From positions 930,001-994,000 of the forward strand of contig NZ_QCYK01000001.1 in the NCBI RefSeq assembly GCF_003071345.1: a DNA stretch of 64,000 bases. Reading direction: 5' to 3'. The notes under the pieces are model-generated. The model searched no databases. It saw nothing but the letters and a program-made list of their open reading frames with translations, and was not told the origin of the DNA. Both the position numbers and the translations under genes were made by a program. The DNA is from Chitinophaga parva. GTDB taxonomy: Bacteria; Bacteroidota; Bacteroidia; Chitinophagales; Chitinophagaceae. Of this stretch, positions 33,472 through 43,629 are shown in pieces; the first letter of the stretch is position 1; each line of letters opens with the position of its first letter.

Positions 33472-35710
33472 GCGCTGGAAAACGCCCCGCCGGGTACTGG
33501 CCCGCCAGCACGACCTTACAGACTGTGGTGCGGCCTGTCTTTCTTCCATCGCCGCCTATTATCACCTGCAACTTCCTATTGCCCGCATACGCCAGTATGC
33601 CGGTACCGACAAAAAAGGCACCAGCCTTTTAGGCCTGCTGGAAGCCGCTACCCGTCTTGGTTTTGCCGGCAAGGCTATCCGCGGCCCCTATGAATGCCTG
33701 AAAGAAATTCCCCTGCCGGCCGTGGCACATGTGATCGTAAATCAAACCCTGCATCACTACGTGGTGGTATATGGGGTAAAGCCTTCCGGCGTGCAGGTAA
33801 TGGATCCGGCAGACGGGCAACTGCACGTGTACACGCCGGAGCAGTTTCAAAAGATCTGGACCGGGGTACTGCTGCTGCTCACACCGGGTGAAACATTTGC
33901 CGAAGGCAATGAAAAAGTACCCACGCTTACCCGCTTCTGGTACCTGCTCCGCCCACATCGCAGCACATTGGTACAGGTGATGTTTGGCGCCATCGTGTAT
34001 ACAGCACTGGGCCTTTCTACCTCCATCTTTTTACAGAAGATCATTGACAATGTACTGCCCGACCGTAACGGCAACCTGCTCAACCTGATGGGGGTGATCA
34101 TGGTGGCCCTGCTGGTGCTGGGCCTTTGCATTAACCACATGCGCACGGTGCTCACCATTAAAACCGGCCAGCAGATCGATGCACGGCTTATTCTCGGTTA
34201 TTATAAACACCTGCTGCGCTTACCGCAACAGTTCTTTGATAACATGCGGGTGGGCGAGGTGATCTCCCGCATGAATGATGCGGTGAAGATCCGCGTGTTC
34301 CTGAATGACGTGATGGTGAGTTTTGCGGTGAACGTTTTCATCCTCATTTTTTCCTTTGCGCTCATGTTTACCTATTACTGGAAACTGGCGCTGGTACTGG
34401 TTTCCATCGTACCCTTCTACGCGCTGATCTATTTTTTCTCCAACAAGGTGAACAAACATACACAGCGCAAACTGATGGAAGAAAGTGCAGACCTGCAGGC
34501 GCAGTTTGTAGAGTCAGTGAATGCCGTGTCTACCATCAAGCGCTTCGGGGTAGAGGAATATGCGAACCTGAAAACAGAAACCCGCTTCATCCGCGTGCTG
34601 AAAACCATTTACCGCACCAGCCAGAATGGCCTGTGGATAGGCAATTCCAGCAGTTTTATCACCGGCGTGTTCACCATCCTGCTGCTGTGGGTGGGCGCGG
34701 GTTTTGTGATCCAGAACCAGCTCACACCGGGTGAGTTGCTTTCTTTCTATTCCCTCATCGGCTACTTTACCGGGCCGGTGGCGGGGCTCATTGGCATGAA
34801 CAAGACTATGCAGGACGCCCTCATTGCAGCAGACCGTCTTTTCGAGATCATGGACCTGGAAAGGGAATCCATGGAAAACAAAACGGCCCTTACACCTGAT
34901 ATGATCGGCGACATCCGGTTTAAGGAAGTGATGTTCCGCTACGGCGCCCGGGCCAATGTGTTTGAGAACCTGAACCTGCATATCCCCCGCGGCCGCACCA
35001 CTGCCATTGTAGGCGAAAGTGGCTCCGGCAAGACCACCCTGCTTTCCCTGTTGCAGCATATTTATCCCCTGCAGGCTGGCAATGTGATGATCGGGGAATT
35101 TGACATCCGCTACCTCACCACGGACTCCCTGCGCCGCTACGTAAGTGTGGTACCCCAGCAGGTAGACCTGTTCAATGGCAACGTGATAGAGAACATTGCC
35201 CTGGGCGACCTGGAGCCGGATGTAAAACGCATTGTGCGCATTTGCCACGACATACAGATCCTCGACTTTATAGAACGCCTGCCCCAGGGTTTCAACACCC
35301 CGCTGGGCGAGAACGGGGCCAGCCTTTCCGGCGGGCAGCGCCAGCGCATTGCCATAGCGCGGGCACTTTACAAAGACCCGGAGGTACTGATCCTGGACGA
35401 GGCCACGGCGGCACTGGACTCCCGGTCGGAGCAGCATGTGCAGCACGCGGTACAGCAGTTGAGGGCGGCCGGTAAAACCATTGTGCTCATTGCCCACCGC
35501 CTTAGCACGGTCGTGAATGCAGATAAGATCGTGGTAATGGCCCAGGGCCAGGTCATGGAAGAAGGCCAGCACGAGGAATTACTGCACCGCCAGGGCCTTT
35601 ACTACCAGATGTGGGAAGCCCAGTTCCCAATGATCAGTAAGCTGGTGAAGCGGAAGGCCACGCCAAAGAACGGCCCGGCAGAGCGGGAGGAAAACATGGA
35701 TAAAGTGTAA
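33449..35710 (+). CDS. peptidase-containing ABC transporter (C39 type)
   Basis: A 753-residue exporter that cuts and exports double-glycine peptides. The N-terminal C39 protease has the catalytic Cys26 in ARQHDLTDCGAACLS, His103 in LHHYVVVYGV and Asp119 in VMDPADG. About six membrane helices lie between residues 165 and 430. The ATPase has Walker A GESGSGKTT (near residue 523), signature LSGGQRQRIAIA (near 625) and Walker B VLILDEATAALD. All three catalytic protease residues are present, so it should be active on the two GG-leader peptides just upstream. It overlaps the HlyD gene by 23 bases. Confidence 0.96.
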   Translation: MMTLPLTKRWKTPRRVLARQHDLTDCGAACLSSIAAYYHLQLPIARIRQYAGTDKKGTSLLGLLEAATRLGFAGKAIRGPYECLKEIPLPAVAHVIVNQTLHHYVVVYGVKPSGVQVMDPADGQLHVYTPEQFQKIWTGVLLLLTPGETFAEGNEKVPTLTRFWYLLRPHRSTLVQVMFGAIVYTALGLSTSIFLQKIIDNVLPDRNGNLLNLMGVIMVALLVLGLCINHMRTVLTIKTGQQIDARLILGYYKHLLRLPQQFFDNMRVGEVISRMNDAVKIRVFLNDVMVSFAVNVFILIFSFALMFTYYWKLALVLVSIVPFYALIYFFSNKVNKHTQRKLMEESADLQAQFVESVNAVSTIKRFGVEEYANLKTETRFIRVLKTIYRTSQNGLWIGNSSSFITGVFTILLLWVGAGFVIQNQLTPGELLSFYSLIGYFTGPVAGLIGMNKTMQDALIAADRLFEIMDLERESMENKTALTPDMIGDIRFKEVMFRYGARANVFENLNLHIPRGRTTAIVGESGSGKTTLLSLLQHIYPLQAGNVMIGEFDIRYLTTDSLRRYVSVVPQQVDLFNGNVIENIALGDLEPDVKRIVRICHDIQILDFIERLPQGFNTPLGENGASLSGGQRQRIAIARALYKDPEVLILDEATAALDSRSEQHVQHAVQQLRAAGKTIVLIAHRLSTVVNADKIVVMAQGQVMEEGQHEELLHRQGLYYQMWEAQFPMISKLVKRKATPKNGPAEREENMDKV

Positions 35711-35835
35711 GTGGACAGAAGGCCGGACTATATCGATTTTGTAACCAGGGTGGCTGTTTTGGAAAAATGGCCCGTTTAAAGGGCCTTTTGTCATGAAATT
35801 GGCAGGAGATCAGATGGATCGTACAAGAAATTTGC

Positions 35836-35866
35836 TTGTTTGCTATCTTACCGCTGATTATCTTTA
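35836..35866 (+). promoter_or_regulatory. candidate promoter for ECF sigma of locus 3
   Basis: TTG at 35836, a 20-base spacer and TATCTTTA at 35859-35866, one base off TAnnTTTG. It lies 37 bases before the presumed sigma start. Confidence 0.4.
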
Positions 35867-35903
35867 GCGCAATCGCATTCAACAAACAAAAACGGAGAGA
35901 ATA

Positions 35904-36491
35904 TTGTACGCCGGCCTGCCTGACAAAGCATTATGGGAACGGATGATAGAAGGCGATCGGGATGCGTTGGCCTTTATTTACCAATCCAGCTTCGATTCCC
36001 TCTATCGTTTCGGGACGAAGATTACGCCGGACGAAAGCCTGGTGCAGGACTGCATTCATGATATCTTTGTTACCCTGTGGCTAAGCCGTGAACGCCTGGC
36101 CATCACGGACAATATTAAATATTACCTGCTGGCCAGTCTTAAACGTAAACTCTCCGCAGAGTTGCAACGCCTTACCGGCAAACTCCCTGAACATACGGAA
36201 AATGAACGGCTGCAGGCTCACTCGCCGGAGGAAGTGCTCATCGGCGCCGAGGCTTCGCAGGAACTACGCCACAAACTTACGCGCGTGATGGACCAACTGC
36301 CCCCGCGCCAGCAGGAGATCCTGTACCTGCGCTTTTACGAAGGCCTGGATCCCCGCCAGGCCGCCGAGATCATGGCGCTCAGCCTCAACTCCTCTTATGT
36401 ACTGCTCTCCAAAGCACTGAATTATCTAAAAAAGCACAGTGATCAGTTGCTGATCATCACTTTTTTAGCCCTGCACCTGTCCCATTTCTAA
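35904..36491 (+). CDS. ECF sigma factor (locus 3), TTG start
   Basis: A 195-residue sigma factor. Region 2 reads DESLVQDCIHDIFVTLWLSRE and region 4 LPPRQQEILYLRFYEGLDPR followed by QAAEIMALSLNSSYVLLSKA. The TTG at 35904 is taken as the start because it is preceded by GGAGAG at a suitable distance and because LPDKALWERMIEGDRDALAF is normal N-terminal sequence for the family. The first ATG (35943) would remove 13 such residues. The last 17 residues (DQLLIITFLALHLSHF) are unusually hydrophobic. FecR follows after 83 bases and then the SusCD operon it should control. Confidence 0.92.
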   Translation: MYAGLPDKALWERMIEGDRDALAFIYQSSFDSLYRFGTKITPDESLVQDCIHDIFVTLWLSRERLAITDNIKYYLLASLKRKLSAELQRLTGKLPEHTENERLQAHSPEEVLIGAEASQELRHKLTRVMDQLPPRQQEILYLRFYEGLDPRQAAEIMALSLNSSYVLLSKALNYLKKHSDQLLIITFLALHLSHF

Positions 36492-36574
36492 GAAAATTCA
36501 AGATTTTTTGAAAAAAGTTGGAAAACGGCGCTAAGATTTTGCTCTTTTATTGCTTTACCTGTTAAGTATCACCA

Positions 36575-37597
36575 ATGGCATCCTTCGATTCTACGATGAA
36601 AGATTTTTTACAACTTCCTGCTTTTCGCAAGTGGGTTCTGGAGCCTGACGCAGCCAGCAACGCCTTCTGGGCGGAGTGGCAGCAGCAGCACCCGGGCCAG
36701 GTAGCGGACCTGCAGGAGGCCATGGAGATCGTAAGGGCCATTCATGCCGGCAGCCCGGTACCGGAGCATGTCGCCACCGCTACCTGGGCACGCATCGTGG
36801 AGAGCATTGATGCCGCCCCCCAAAAGGCCAAAGTAGTGCCCATGGGCCGCTCCTGGAAACGCTGGCTGGCATATGCCGCCCTGGTGGCAGGTGTAGCCAT
36901 CGGCGCCATAGCGGCCTGGCAGCTTACCGCCGTAAAGCAGGTAGAGATCCACACCGCCATGGGAGAGCTGCGCACCATCGCGTTGCCAGACCACTCCGTG
37001 GTAAAACTGAACGTAAACTCAGCGCTTCGCTATTCCGATCGCTGGTCCGGCAGCAAGCCCCGGGAAGTGTGGCTGAGCGGCGAAGCTTTTTTCACCGTGA
37101 CCCACCAGGATAATGGCCAGGCATTTATTGTACACACTAATGATGTGGACATCCACGTAGTAGGCACTGAATTCAATGTAAATACCCGCCGCGTACAAAC
37201 ACAGGTAGTACTGGACAAAGGCGTGGTGCAACTCACCCTCAACGGCCCCAAAGCCGCCGCCAGAAAGGCTCCCATCACTATGAAGCCCGGCGATATGGTT
37301 ACCTGGTCTGCTGCCACCGCAGCACTGGCCGCCAAAAAAGTAGACCCGGAAGATTATTCTTCCTGGCGCACACGGATGCTGCATTTCAACGATGCTTCCA
37401 TCCCGGAAGTGATCCGCAGCCTACAGGAAAATATTGGCATCACGATAGAATTAACAGACACCAGTCTCAATAGCCAGACCTTTACGGGGTCTGTACCACT
37501 GGATAATGTAGACGTATTTTTTAAGACACTGTCTCGCTCATTTGACGTAAAAATTGAGCAAACCGCAACAAACACATATAGAATAGGCAGTAATTAG
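36575..37597 (+). CDS. FecR family anti-sigma factor (locus 3)
   Basis: A 340-residue protein: a cytosolic part with FLQLPAFRKWVLEPDAASNA, one membrane helix near residues 92-110 (WLAYAALVAGVAIGAIAAW), a FecR periplasmic domain (IALPDHSVVKLNVNSALRYS, then EVWLSGEAFFTVTHQDNGQA), and a DUF4974-like end (SIPEVIRSLQENIGITIELT). It lies between its ECF sigma and a SusC that carries an STN signalling domain, which is the complete transmembrane signalling set: STN of SusC, FecR and sigma. Confidence 0.95.
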   Translation: MASFDSTMKDFLQLPAFRKWVLEPDAASNAFWAEWQQQHPGQVADLQEAMEIVRAIHAGSPVPEHVATATWARIVESIDAAPQKAKVVPMGRSWKRWLAYAALVAGVAIGAIAAWQLTAVKQVEIHTAMGELRTIALPDHSVVKLNVNSALRYSDRWSGSKPREVWLSGEAFFTVTHQDNGQAFIVHTNDVDIHVVGTEFNVNTRRVQTQVVLDKGVVQLTLNGPKAAARKAPITMKPGDMVTWSAATAALAAKKVDPEDYSSWRTRMLHFNDASIPEVIRSLQENIGITIELTDTSLNSQTFTGSVPLDNVDVFFKTLSRSFDVKIEQTATNTYRIGSN

Positions 37598-37738
37598 CAA
37601 CATCACAGGAGTAACTAGCGGAAAAGAAGATTAGTCATGTCAACCAAAAAACGGGCCCGGACACGGGTTCCGGAGATACTATGCCTTTTTATTAATGCTT
37701 GATTTTTCTATACAACCACCAACCAAAATCATTTAGCT

Positions 37739-40700
37739 ATGGTAGATTTCTACGCCAGAAGATTAGGCGGTAGCCTGGCGCTGGCCTTGTTGATCCAGGT
37801 TTGCGGACCTGGGCAGGCATCGGCCGCGGAGGCCCACCTGCACGCCGCAAAAGCGCCCTGGATAACGATGTGGAGAGAAGGACAGAACACCGGACAGCAG
37901 TTGCCGCTGAAGATAGTACTATCCGGCCTGGAGCAGCAGTACAAGGTGCATATCAATTACACCGGCAATACCATCAACGGTATTACCGTACAGAAGCCGG
38001 CAGAAAAACAACAGAGCCAGAAACTGGTGGATTATCTCAACGATTTCCTGCGCCCCCTGGGCCTGGAAGCAGAGGAAGCCGGTACCGGCGACTTCATTGT
38101 GTACAAGAATAAGGAAAAACAAAAACCAACCAATCCCAAGCCAACCATTAACAGCAACACGGCCAGTGAGCCAATTCCTTCCGCAACCGCCGGTAACGCG
38201 CCCGTTCAACTGGAGAGCATCCGCCAGGACGGACATACCATTACCGGCCAGGTTACGGAAGAATCCGGGTTGCCCATGCCCGGTGTGACCGTGGTGGTGA
38301 AGGGTACTTTCAACGGGGCCAAGACCACGGAGAAAGGACGGTTCACCCTGAATAACGTACCTGCCAATGCCACGGTGGTATTCAGTTTCATTGGTTATAA
38401 AACACAGGAGATCAAGGTAGGTACCCGCTCCCAGCTGGATGTGCAGCTGCTCACCGATGCACAGTCGCTCAAAGATGTGGTGGTGAACGGTTACCAGAAG
38501 CTCAATAAAGAAAGCTACACAGGCTCCGCCACGGTGATCACCGCGGAAGAGATCAAGCGGTTCAATCCTACGAATCTGCTGAGCAGCATTGCGGCTTATG
38601 ATCCTTCTTTTAAACTGGTGGAGAATAATATTGGCGGTTCTAACCCCAATGCCATGCCCACCGTGAATGTGAGAGGTACCACGGCTGTTTCAAATGGCCC
38701 GTCGTCCGCATTGACCCGTGCACAGCTTTCCAATGTAACCAACCTGCCGCTTTTCATCCTGGATGGTTACCAGGTGGGTATTGAAACTATTTTTGACCTG
38801 GACATTAACCGCATACAAACCATTACTCTGCTGAAAGATGCCGCAGCTACCGCTGTTTACGGATCCCGCGCTTCCAATGGTGTGGTGATGATACAGACCC
38901 GCATCCCGAAACAGGGCCAGCTGGAAGTGTATTACACCTACATGCTGGGTGTAAGTGCCCCGGACCTTACTGACTATCACCTGCTCAACGCTTCCGAGAA
39001 ACTGGAATATGAAAAAGAAGCAGGGCTCTTCAACGCCAATGGCGTTGACAATCCCAATTCCATTGAAGAATCTTACTACGCCAAGCGCCGCAATGTGCTT
39101 TCTGGTGTGAATACGGACTGGATAGCCCAGCCGGTAGCTACAGCCTACAGCCACAATAACTCCCTCAGCCTTTCCGGTGGTACCCGCGAAATGCGCTATA
39201 GCGTAGACGCCCGCTACCAGACGGCGGATGGTGTGATGAAGGGATCTTCCCGTACCCGTTCCGGCATTGGCAACACGCTTTCCTACAACATCAAGGATAA
39301 TAAGCTGATGTTCCGCAATACCTTCAGCCTTACGCAGATGAAAAGCCAGGAATCGCCTTACGGCTCCAGTGAAGATGCCTTTGGCAGCAGCTTCGGGCCT
39401 TACCTGCGCTTCAGTGACTATGCATTGATGAACCCTTATTATCCTAAAACGGATAGCCTGGGCCGTATTATACAGGAAGTGGACCACTGGAATTTCCGTG
39501 ACCCCAATATTGGTAACGCCACTAACGCCACGTATGCCCTGAACCCGCTGTGGGACGCGAATACCGGCAGTTTTAACCGCACCAAATACACGGAGTTTAT
39601 CGATGCCTTTGGTGGGGAGTACAATCCGACTGCTTCGCTCAAGATCACCGGTAATATCGCCGTGACCAAGCGCAGTACCACCAGTGATAAGTTCCAGTCT
39701 CCGCTGAGTAATGAATTTTTCTTTTATGGCTCGGACAAGGTAAAGGACCGCGGTAAATATTACTACACTACCATTGACCAGACCACGGTGGATGGATCAT
39801 TGACCATTAACTATAACAAAGCGATCCACAACGCACATTTCCTCAACTTTTCTGCCGCCACCAACATACAGGATACCAAGTATGACGAGCGTGATATCGT
39901 AGCCCAGGGCTTTAGCAACGACCGTTTCACCAGCCTGGCCTTTGCCCGCGAATACGGGAAGGATGATAACGAGAGCAGCCCCCACGGCTATTATGAAGCA
40001 ACCCGCCTGATCGGCTTTCTGGCTTCCGGTAACTATTCTTACCAGAACCGTTTCCTGATGGACGCCACCGTGCGTGTGGACGGGTCTTCCAAATTTGGAG
40101 AGAACTCCCGCTTTGCACCCTTTGGTGCGGTAGGCCTGGGCTGGAACCTGCACAATGAAAAGTTCCTGCAGCATACGGCTATTAACCAGCTGCGTTTAAA
40201 AGGTACCATGGGTATCACCGGTTCTGATGAGTTTCCGCCCTATTTATCCAATACTACCTATGATTACTATATTAACAACTGGTACTCTACCGGCGTAGGT
40301 GCTGTGTTCACCACCTGGGGCAACAAGAACCTGAAATGGTCCCGCACCAAGAACTATGAAGCTACCATTGAGTTGAGCGCTTTCCGTGACCGCCTGTATG
40401 TATCGCCACACTATTATTACAAACTCACCACGGATCTGATCAGTGATGTAAATACAGCGCCTTCCACCGGCTTTACCAGCTACAAGGATAACATTGGTAA
40501 TGTTGTGAATAAAGGATACGAATTGTTCTTACGCGCCAACGTACTGCGCCAGCGCAAATGGTCAGTGAACGTATTTGCGAACCTGGCTCACAATACCAAC
40601 ATCCTCACCAAGCTGTCTAATTCCATGAAGGCGTATAATGATCAGGTGAACAAAGCCTCCGGCGACTCTGCCCTGCACTCCGTGCCCCTGCAGCGTTACC

Positions 40701-41299
40701 AGGAAGGCCGTTCCATGAGCACTATCTACGCGGTGAAATCGCTGGGTATTGATCCTGAAACCGGTAAAGAGATCTACCTGAACAGGGATGGTAAAACCAC
40801 TACCTATGTATATGATGTAAAAGAATCCGTACCGGTAGGAGATAATATCCCCAAGCTGTCCGGCAACTTCGGTGGTAACGTCGTGTATGGCGCCTTTATG
40901 TTGGAAGTACGTTTCTCTGCCAGCTTCGGTGCAGATGTATACAACGAAACCCTGGAGCGTATGGTGGAGAATGCGGATCCTAAATTCAACGTGGACCGCC
41001 GCGCACTCACCAGCCGCTGGAAAAAACCGGGTGATCACACCTTCTTCAAAGATGTGGCTGACATTACGCAAACCGGTACTACTTCCCGTTTCGTACAACA
41101 TGAGAACCGCGTACAATGGACTTCTGTATACGCTTCCTGGGATGCCCCCGCCAGCCTTTACAGCAAAATGAAGATGAAGAACCTGCGCATCGCTTTCAAT
41201 ATGAACGACCTCGCATACTGGTCTACCGTAGCCCAGATGCGTGGTATTGAATATCCCTTTGCACGCAGCTTCACCTTTACATTGTCAACCCGCTTCTAA
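37739..41299 (+). CDS. SusC/RagA family TonB-linked protein with N-terminal STN domain (locus 3)
   Basis: An 1186-residue importer. After a signal peptide ending near residue 30 comes an STN (secretin/TonB N-terminal) domain (LPLKIVLSGLEQQYKVHINY, then NDFLRPLGLEAEEA). A linker rich in Pro, Asn and Thr leads to a carboxypeptidase-like domain (ITGQVTEESGLPMPGVTVVV) and the plug (LKDVVVNGYQKLNKESYTGS, then LLKDAAATAVYGSRASNGVV). The STN domain transmits ligand status to the FecR protein encoded just upstream, so this locus is likely self-inducing. It is followed at 11-base intervals by susD and two further lipoprotein genes. Confidence 0.96.
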   Translation: MVDFYARRLGGSLALALLIQVCGPGQASAAEAHLHAAKAPWITMWREGQNTGQQLPLKIVLSGLEQQYKVHINYTGNTINGITVQKPAEKQQSQKLVDYLNDFLRPLGLEAEEAGTGDFIVYKNKEKQKPTNPKPTINSNTASEPIPSATAGNAPVQLESIRQDGHTITGQVTEESGLPMPGVTVVVKGTFNGAKTTEKGRFTLNNVPANATVVFSFIGYKTQEIKVGTRSQLDVQLLTDAQSLKDVVVNGYQKLNKESYTGSATVITAEEIKRFNPTNLLSSIAAYDPSFKLVENNIGGSNPNAMPTVNVRGTTAVSNGPSSALTRAQLSNVTNLPLFILDGYQVGIETIFDLDINRIQTITLLKDAAATAVYGSRASNGVVMIQTRIPKQGQLEVYYTYMLGVSAPDLTDYHLLNASEKLEYEKEAGLFNANGVDNPNSIEESYYAKRRNVLSGVNTDWIAQPVATAYSHNNSLSLSGGTREMRYSVDARYQTADGVMKGSSRTRSGIGNTLSYNIKDNKLMFRNTFSLTQMKSQESPYGSSEDAFGSSFGPYLRFSDYALMNPYYPKTDSLGRIIQEVDHWNFRDPNIGNATNATYALNPLWDANTGSFNRTKYTEFIDAFGGEYNPTASLKITGNIAVTKRSTTSDKFQSPLSNEFFFYGSDKVKDRGKYYYTTIDQTTVDGSLTINYNKAIHNAHFLNFSAATNIQDTKYDERDIVAQGFSNDRFTSLAFAREYGKDDNESSPHGYYEATRLIGFLASGNYSYQNRFLMDATVRVDGSSKFGENSRFAPFGAVGLGWNLHNEKFLQHTAINQLRLKGTMGITGSDEFPPYLSNTTYDYYINNWYSTGVGAVFTTWGNKNLKWSRTKNYEATIELSAFRDRLYVSPHYYYKLTTDLISDVNTAPSTGFTSYKDNIGNVVNKGYELFLRANVLRQRKWSVNVFANLAHNTNILTKLSNSMKAYNDQVNKASGDSALHSVPLQRYQEGRSMSTIYAVKSLGIDPETGKEIYLNRDGKTTTYVYDVKESVPVGDNIPKLSGNFGGNVVYGAFMLEVRFSASFGADVYNETLERMVENADPKFNVDRRALTSRWKKPGDHTFFKDVADITQTGTTSRFVQHENRVQWTSVYASWDAPASLYSKMKMKNLRIAFNMNDLAYWSTVAQMRGIEYPFARSFTFTLSTRF

Positions 41300-41310
41300 A
41301 ACAGAGAACA

Positions 41311-42774
41311 ATGAAAAAAATCTTCATAGCACTCCTTGTAGTTGCCACCTGCAGTTCCTGCAAAAAATGGCTGGACATAAAGCCCCAGACACAGATCTCC
41401 GATGATGACCTGTTTAAAACAGAAGATGGGTATAAAGAAGCGATCAATGGGATGTACACCATGATGTCTGACGGCAAGCTGTATGGCCGGGAGCTTACCA
41501 CCGGTACACTGGAAGCAGTGGGCCAGGGACTGTATGCAGACCCGCTCACCGACGGCAACGCCTATCACCAGACGCAACTCTATAATTATAAAGATCAAAC
41601 CTTCATCTCCCGTAAAGACACCATCTGGAGAAATCTTTATGGTGTGATCGCCAATGCCAATAACCTGCTGGCACATGTAGATAACAACAAGCTGCTCTTC
41701 AAAGGCAATAACTATAACATCATCAAAGGGGAGGCCCTGGCACTGCGCGGGTTCTGCCATTTTGATGTGCTGCGCCTTTTTGCCAACAGTTATTATGCAA
41801 AGGCGGATGGACAAGGTGTTCCATACCAGCTGGCATTCGACCGCAATGCGCCCAAGCTGTACAAGATCAGCGAAGTGCTGAACATGGTGATCAAAGACCT
41901 GACGGATGCCAAGACTTTGCTGGCCGGGATAGACCCCATCCTGGACCCCAGCTACAAAGTGGGCTATGGTACGATAGATACAGCCACCGAGACCAAGGAT
42001 TTTGAACTGTTCCACCAGTACCGGCGCACGCATATGAACTATTACGCGGTATGTGGAGAGCTGGCCCGCGTATACCTCTATGCCGGCGACAATGCCAATG
42101 CGCTCAGCAATGCGCTGGAAGTGATCAATTCCAAAAAATTTCCGTGGACAAAGCAGACAGACATGCTGAACCCGGACGATGCCAAGCGTGACTGGATAGG
42201 CTTCAAAGAGATCATCTTTGGCATGTACGCGCCAAACCAGAGCAATGCACTGGCATCCCTGCTTACCAATGGTAACAATGGCCTGTTCCAGACCATTTCC
42301 GGTGGCGATGCCCTGTTTGAGGCCAATACCGAGGCAGGAGGCAACGACCTGCGTTATAAAACGTGGATACAACTGCAGGGCGGTTCCGCCCCCTACTACC
42401 GTGCCATGAAATACTACCGCAGCACGGATAACCTGTATGACCAGATCATACCCTGCATACGCCTCGGTGAGATGTACTACATAGCGGCAGAGGCAAGCTG
42501 GGGCACCAATACGGTGAACGCATGTAATTATTACAACACCGTTCGCTTTGAACGTAACATCGGGGACTCGCTGAAGACAACCGATAAAACGGTATTCCTG
42601 CAGGCGCTTACCAGGGAAGCACGTAAAGAGCTGTTCTGCGAAGGCCAGATGTTCTACATGTACAAACGCCTGAACATGCCCATCATCGGGGCCACCGGCA
42701 CTACCATTCCGCTCACCAATGCCATCGCTACCTGGCCCTGGCCGGATGATGAGCTTACTTATGCTAACCGCTAA
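41311..42774 (+). CDS. SusD/RagB family lipoprotein (locus 3)
   Basis: A 487-residue surface lipoprotein with lipobox ATCSSC (Cys17) and the SusD start CKKWLDIKPQTQISDDDLF. Further hallmarks are EAINGMYTMM, NNLLAHVDNN, GEALALRGFCHFDVLRLFAN and a C-terminal EARKELFCEGQMFYMYKRLN. It is short compared with starch-type SusD, as is common for RagB-like proteins that take peptides. It starts 11 bases after susC and is followed by two accessory lipoprotein genes that probably join the same surface complex. Confidence 0.95.
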   Translation: MKKIFIALLVVATCSSCKKWLDIKPQTQISDDDLFKTEDGYKEAINGMYTMMSDGKLYGRELTTGTLEAVGQGLYADPLTDGNAYHQTQLYNYKDQTFISRKDTIWRNLYGVIANANNLLAHVDNNKLLFKGNNYNIIKGEALALRGFCHFDVLRLFANSYYAKADGQGVPYQLAFDRNAPKLYKISEVLNMVIKDLTDAKTLLAGIDPILDPSYKVGYGTIDTATETKDFELFHQYRRTHMNYYAVCGELARVYLYAGDNANALSNALEVINSKKFPWTKQTDMLNPDDAKRDWIGFKEIIFGMYAPNQSNALASLLTNGNNGLFQTISGGDALFEANTEAGGNDLRYKTWIQLQGGSAPYYRAMKYYRSTDNLYDQIIPCIRLGEMYYIAAEASWGTNTVNACNYYNTVRFERNIGDSLKTTDKTVFLQALTREARKELFCEGQMFYMYKRLNMPIIGATGTTIPLTNAIATWPWPDDELTYANR

Positions 42775-42785
42775 AACGTATTGTC

Positions 42786-43619
42786 ATGAAGAAATTTTTC
42801 TGTTACATCATACTCGGTGCAGGTGCTTTATTGGCGGCATGCACTAAAAATGACCCGGCGTCGATCTATAATACGCCTCCTAACATCTATTTTGACTGGA
42901 GGGATTCTACCGGTGCAGGCGCCCTGAAGGATAGCCTGGTATTCTCCTTCGCCTTTACTCCCGAACGCACGGTGGATACGGCTTTGCTGCCCATCCGCAT
43001 TTCCGGCGACCGTATGCCCAAGGATCGCATCTTCAAGCTCGCGATCGTGGATTCTGCCACCACCGCAAAGGCCGGCCTGCATTTTAAGGCGCTGGAACCA
43101 CAGTACATCATGCCGGCAGATTCCGGCTTTGTAAAAGTGCCGGTATACCTCTATGCTGCCGATACCTCCCTGCATAGCCATTCTGTGAAGCTGCGCGTAA
43201 AACTGTTGCCTACCAGCGATTTCACGGTAACGGATACACTTTTCAATGTAGCGAAGATCTCCTTCTCCAATATGCTGCAGCAACCGGAGTGGTGGGCTTA
43301 TTGGTCCCAGCTGGGGCCCTACTCCCGTGTGAGTTTTGAACTGCTGATACTGTCTACCGGTACTACCGTTATGTATCCGCCGGCAGACTTTACACACCAG
43401 CCGGCCATGATGTTCATTTGCAGCAGCTTCACCAGCTTCATTAAAGACCCCTTCTCCTTCGTGACCAAACATCCCAGCCTGAACCTGGTGACAACGGCCA
43501 ATGGCGACGGCACTTACAGCCTGTATGCAACCAACAACCCGGACAAGAAGTGGATTCTTTATCCGGAAGGCGGAGCCTATTATTTCCATGATGAAAATGG
43601 TGTAACCATCAAACTTTAA
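42786..43619 (+). CDS. DUF4843 domain lipoprotein
   Basis: A 277-residue lipoprotein with lipobox LLAAC (Cys19). Next comes DPASIYNTPPNIYFDWRDST, the usual DUF4843 opening. Two short beta-rich blocks follow: LVFSFAFTPERTVDTALLPI and VKVPVYLYAADTSLHSHSVK. DUF4843 proteins appear almost only beside SusCD pairs of this gene order and are thought to be accessory surface proteins of the importer. It begins 11 bases after susD. A role in ligand capture is inferred from position. Confidence 0.87.
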   Translation: MKKFFCYIILGAGALLAACTKNDPASIYNTPPNIYFDWRDSTGAGALKDSLVFSFAFTPERTVDTALLPIRISGDRMPKDRIFKLAIVDSATTAKAGLHFKALEPQYIMPADSGFVKVPVYLYAADTSLHSHSVKLRVKLLPTSDFTVTDTLFNVAKISFSNMLQQPEWWAYWSQLGPYSRVSFELLILSTGTTVMYPPADFTHQPAMMFICSSFTSFIKDPFSFVTKHPSLNLVTTANGDGTYSLYATNNPDKKWILYPEGGAYYFHDENGVTIKL

Positions 43620-43629
43620 AGCCTTGCAC

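Noticed and set aside
35711..35903. An immunity gene behind the peptide exporter.
   Set aside because: No frame longer than a few tens of codons with membrane-helix character exists on the plus strand; the minus-strand frames there lie across the exporter's 3' end.
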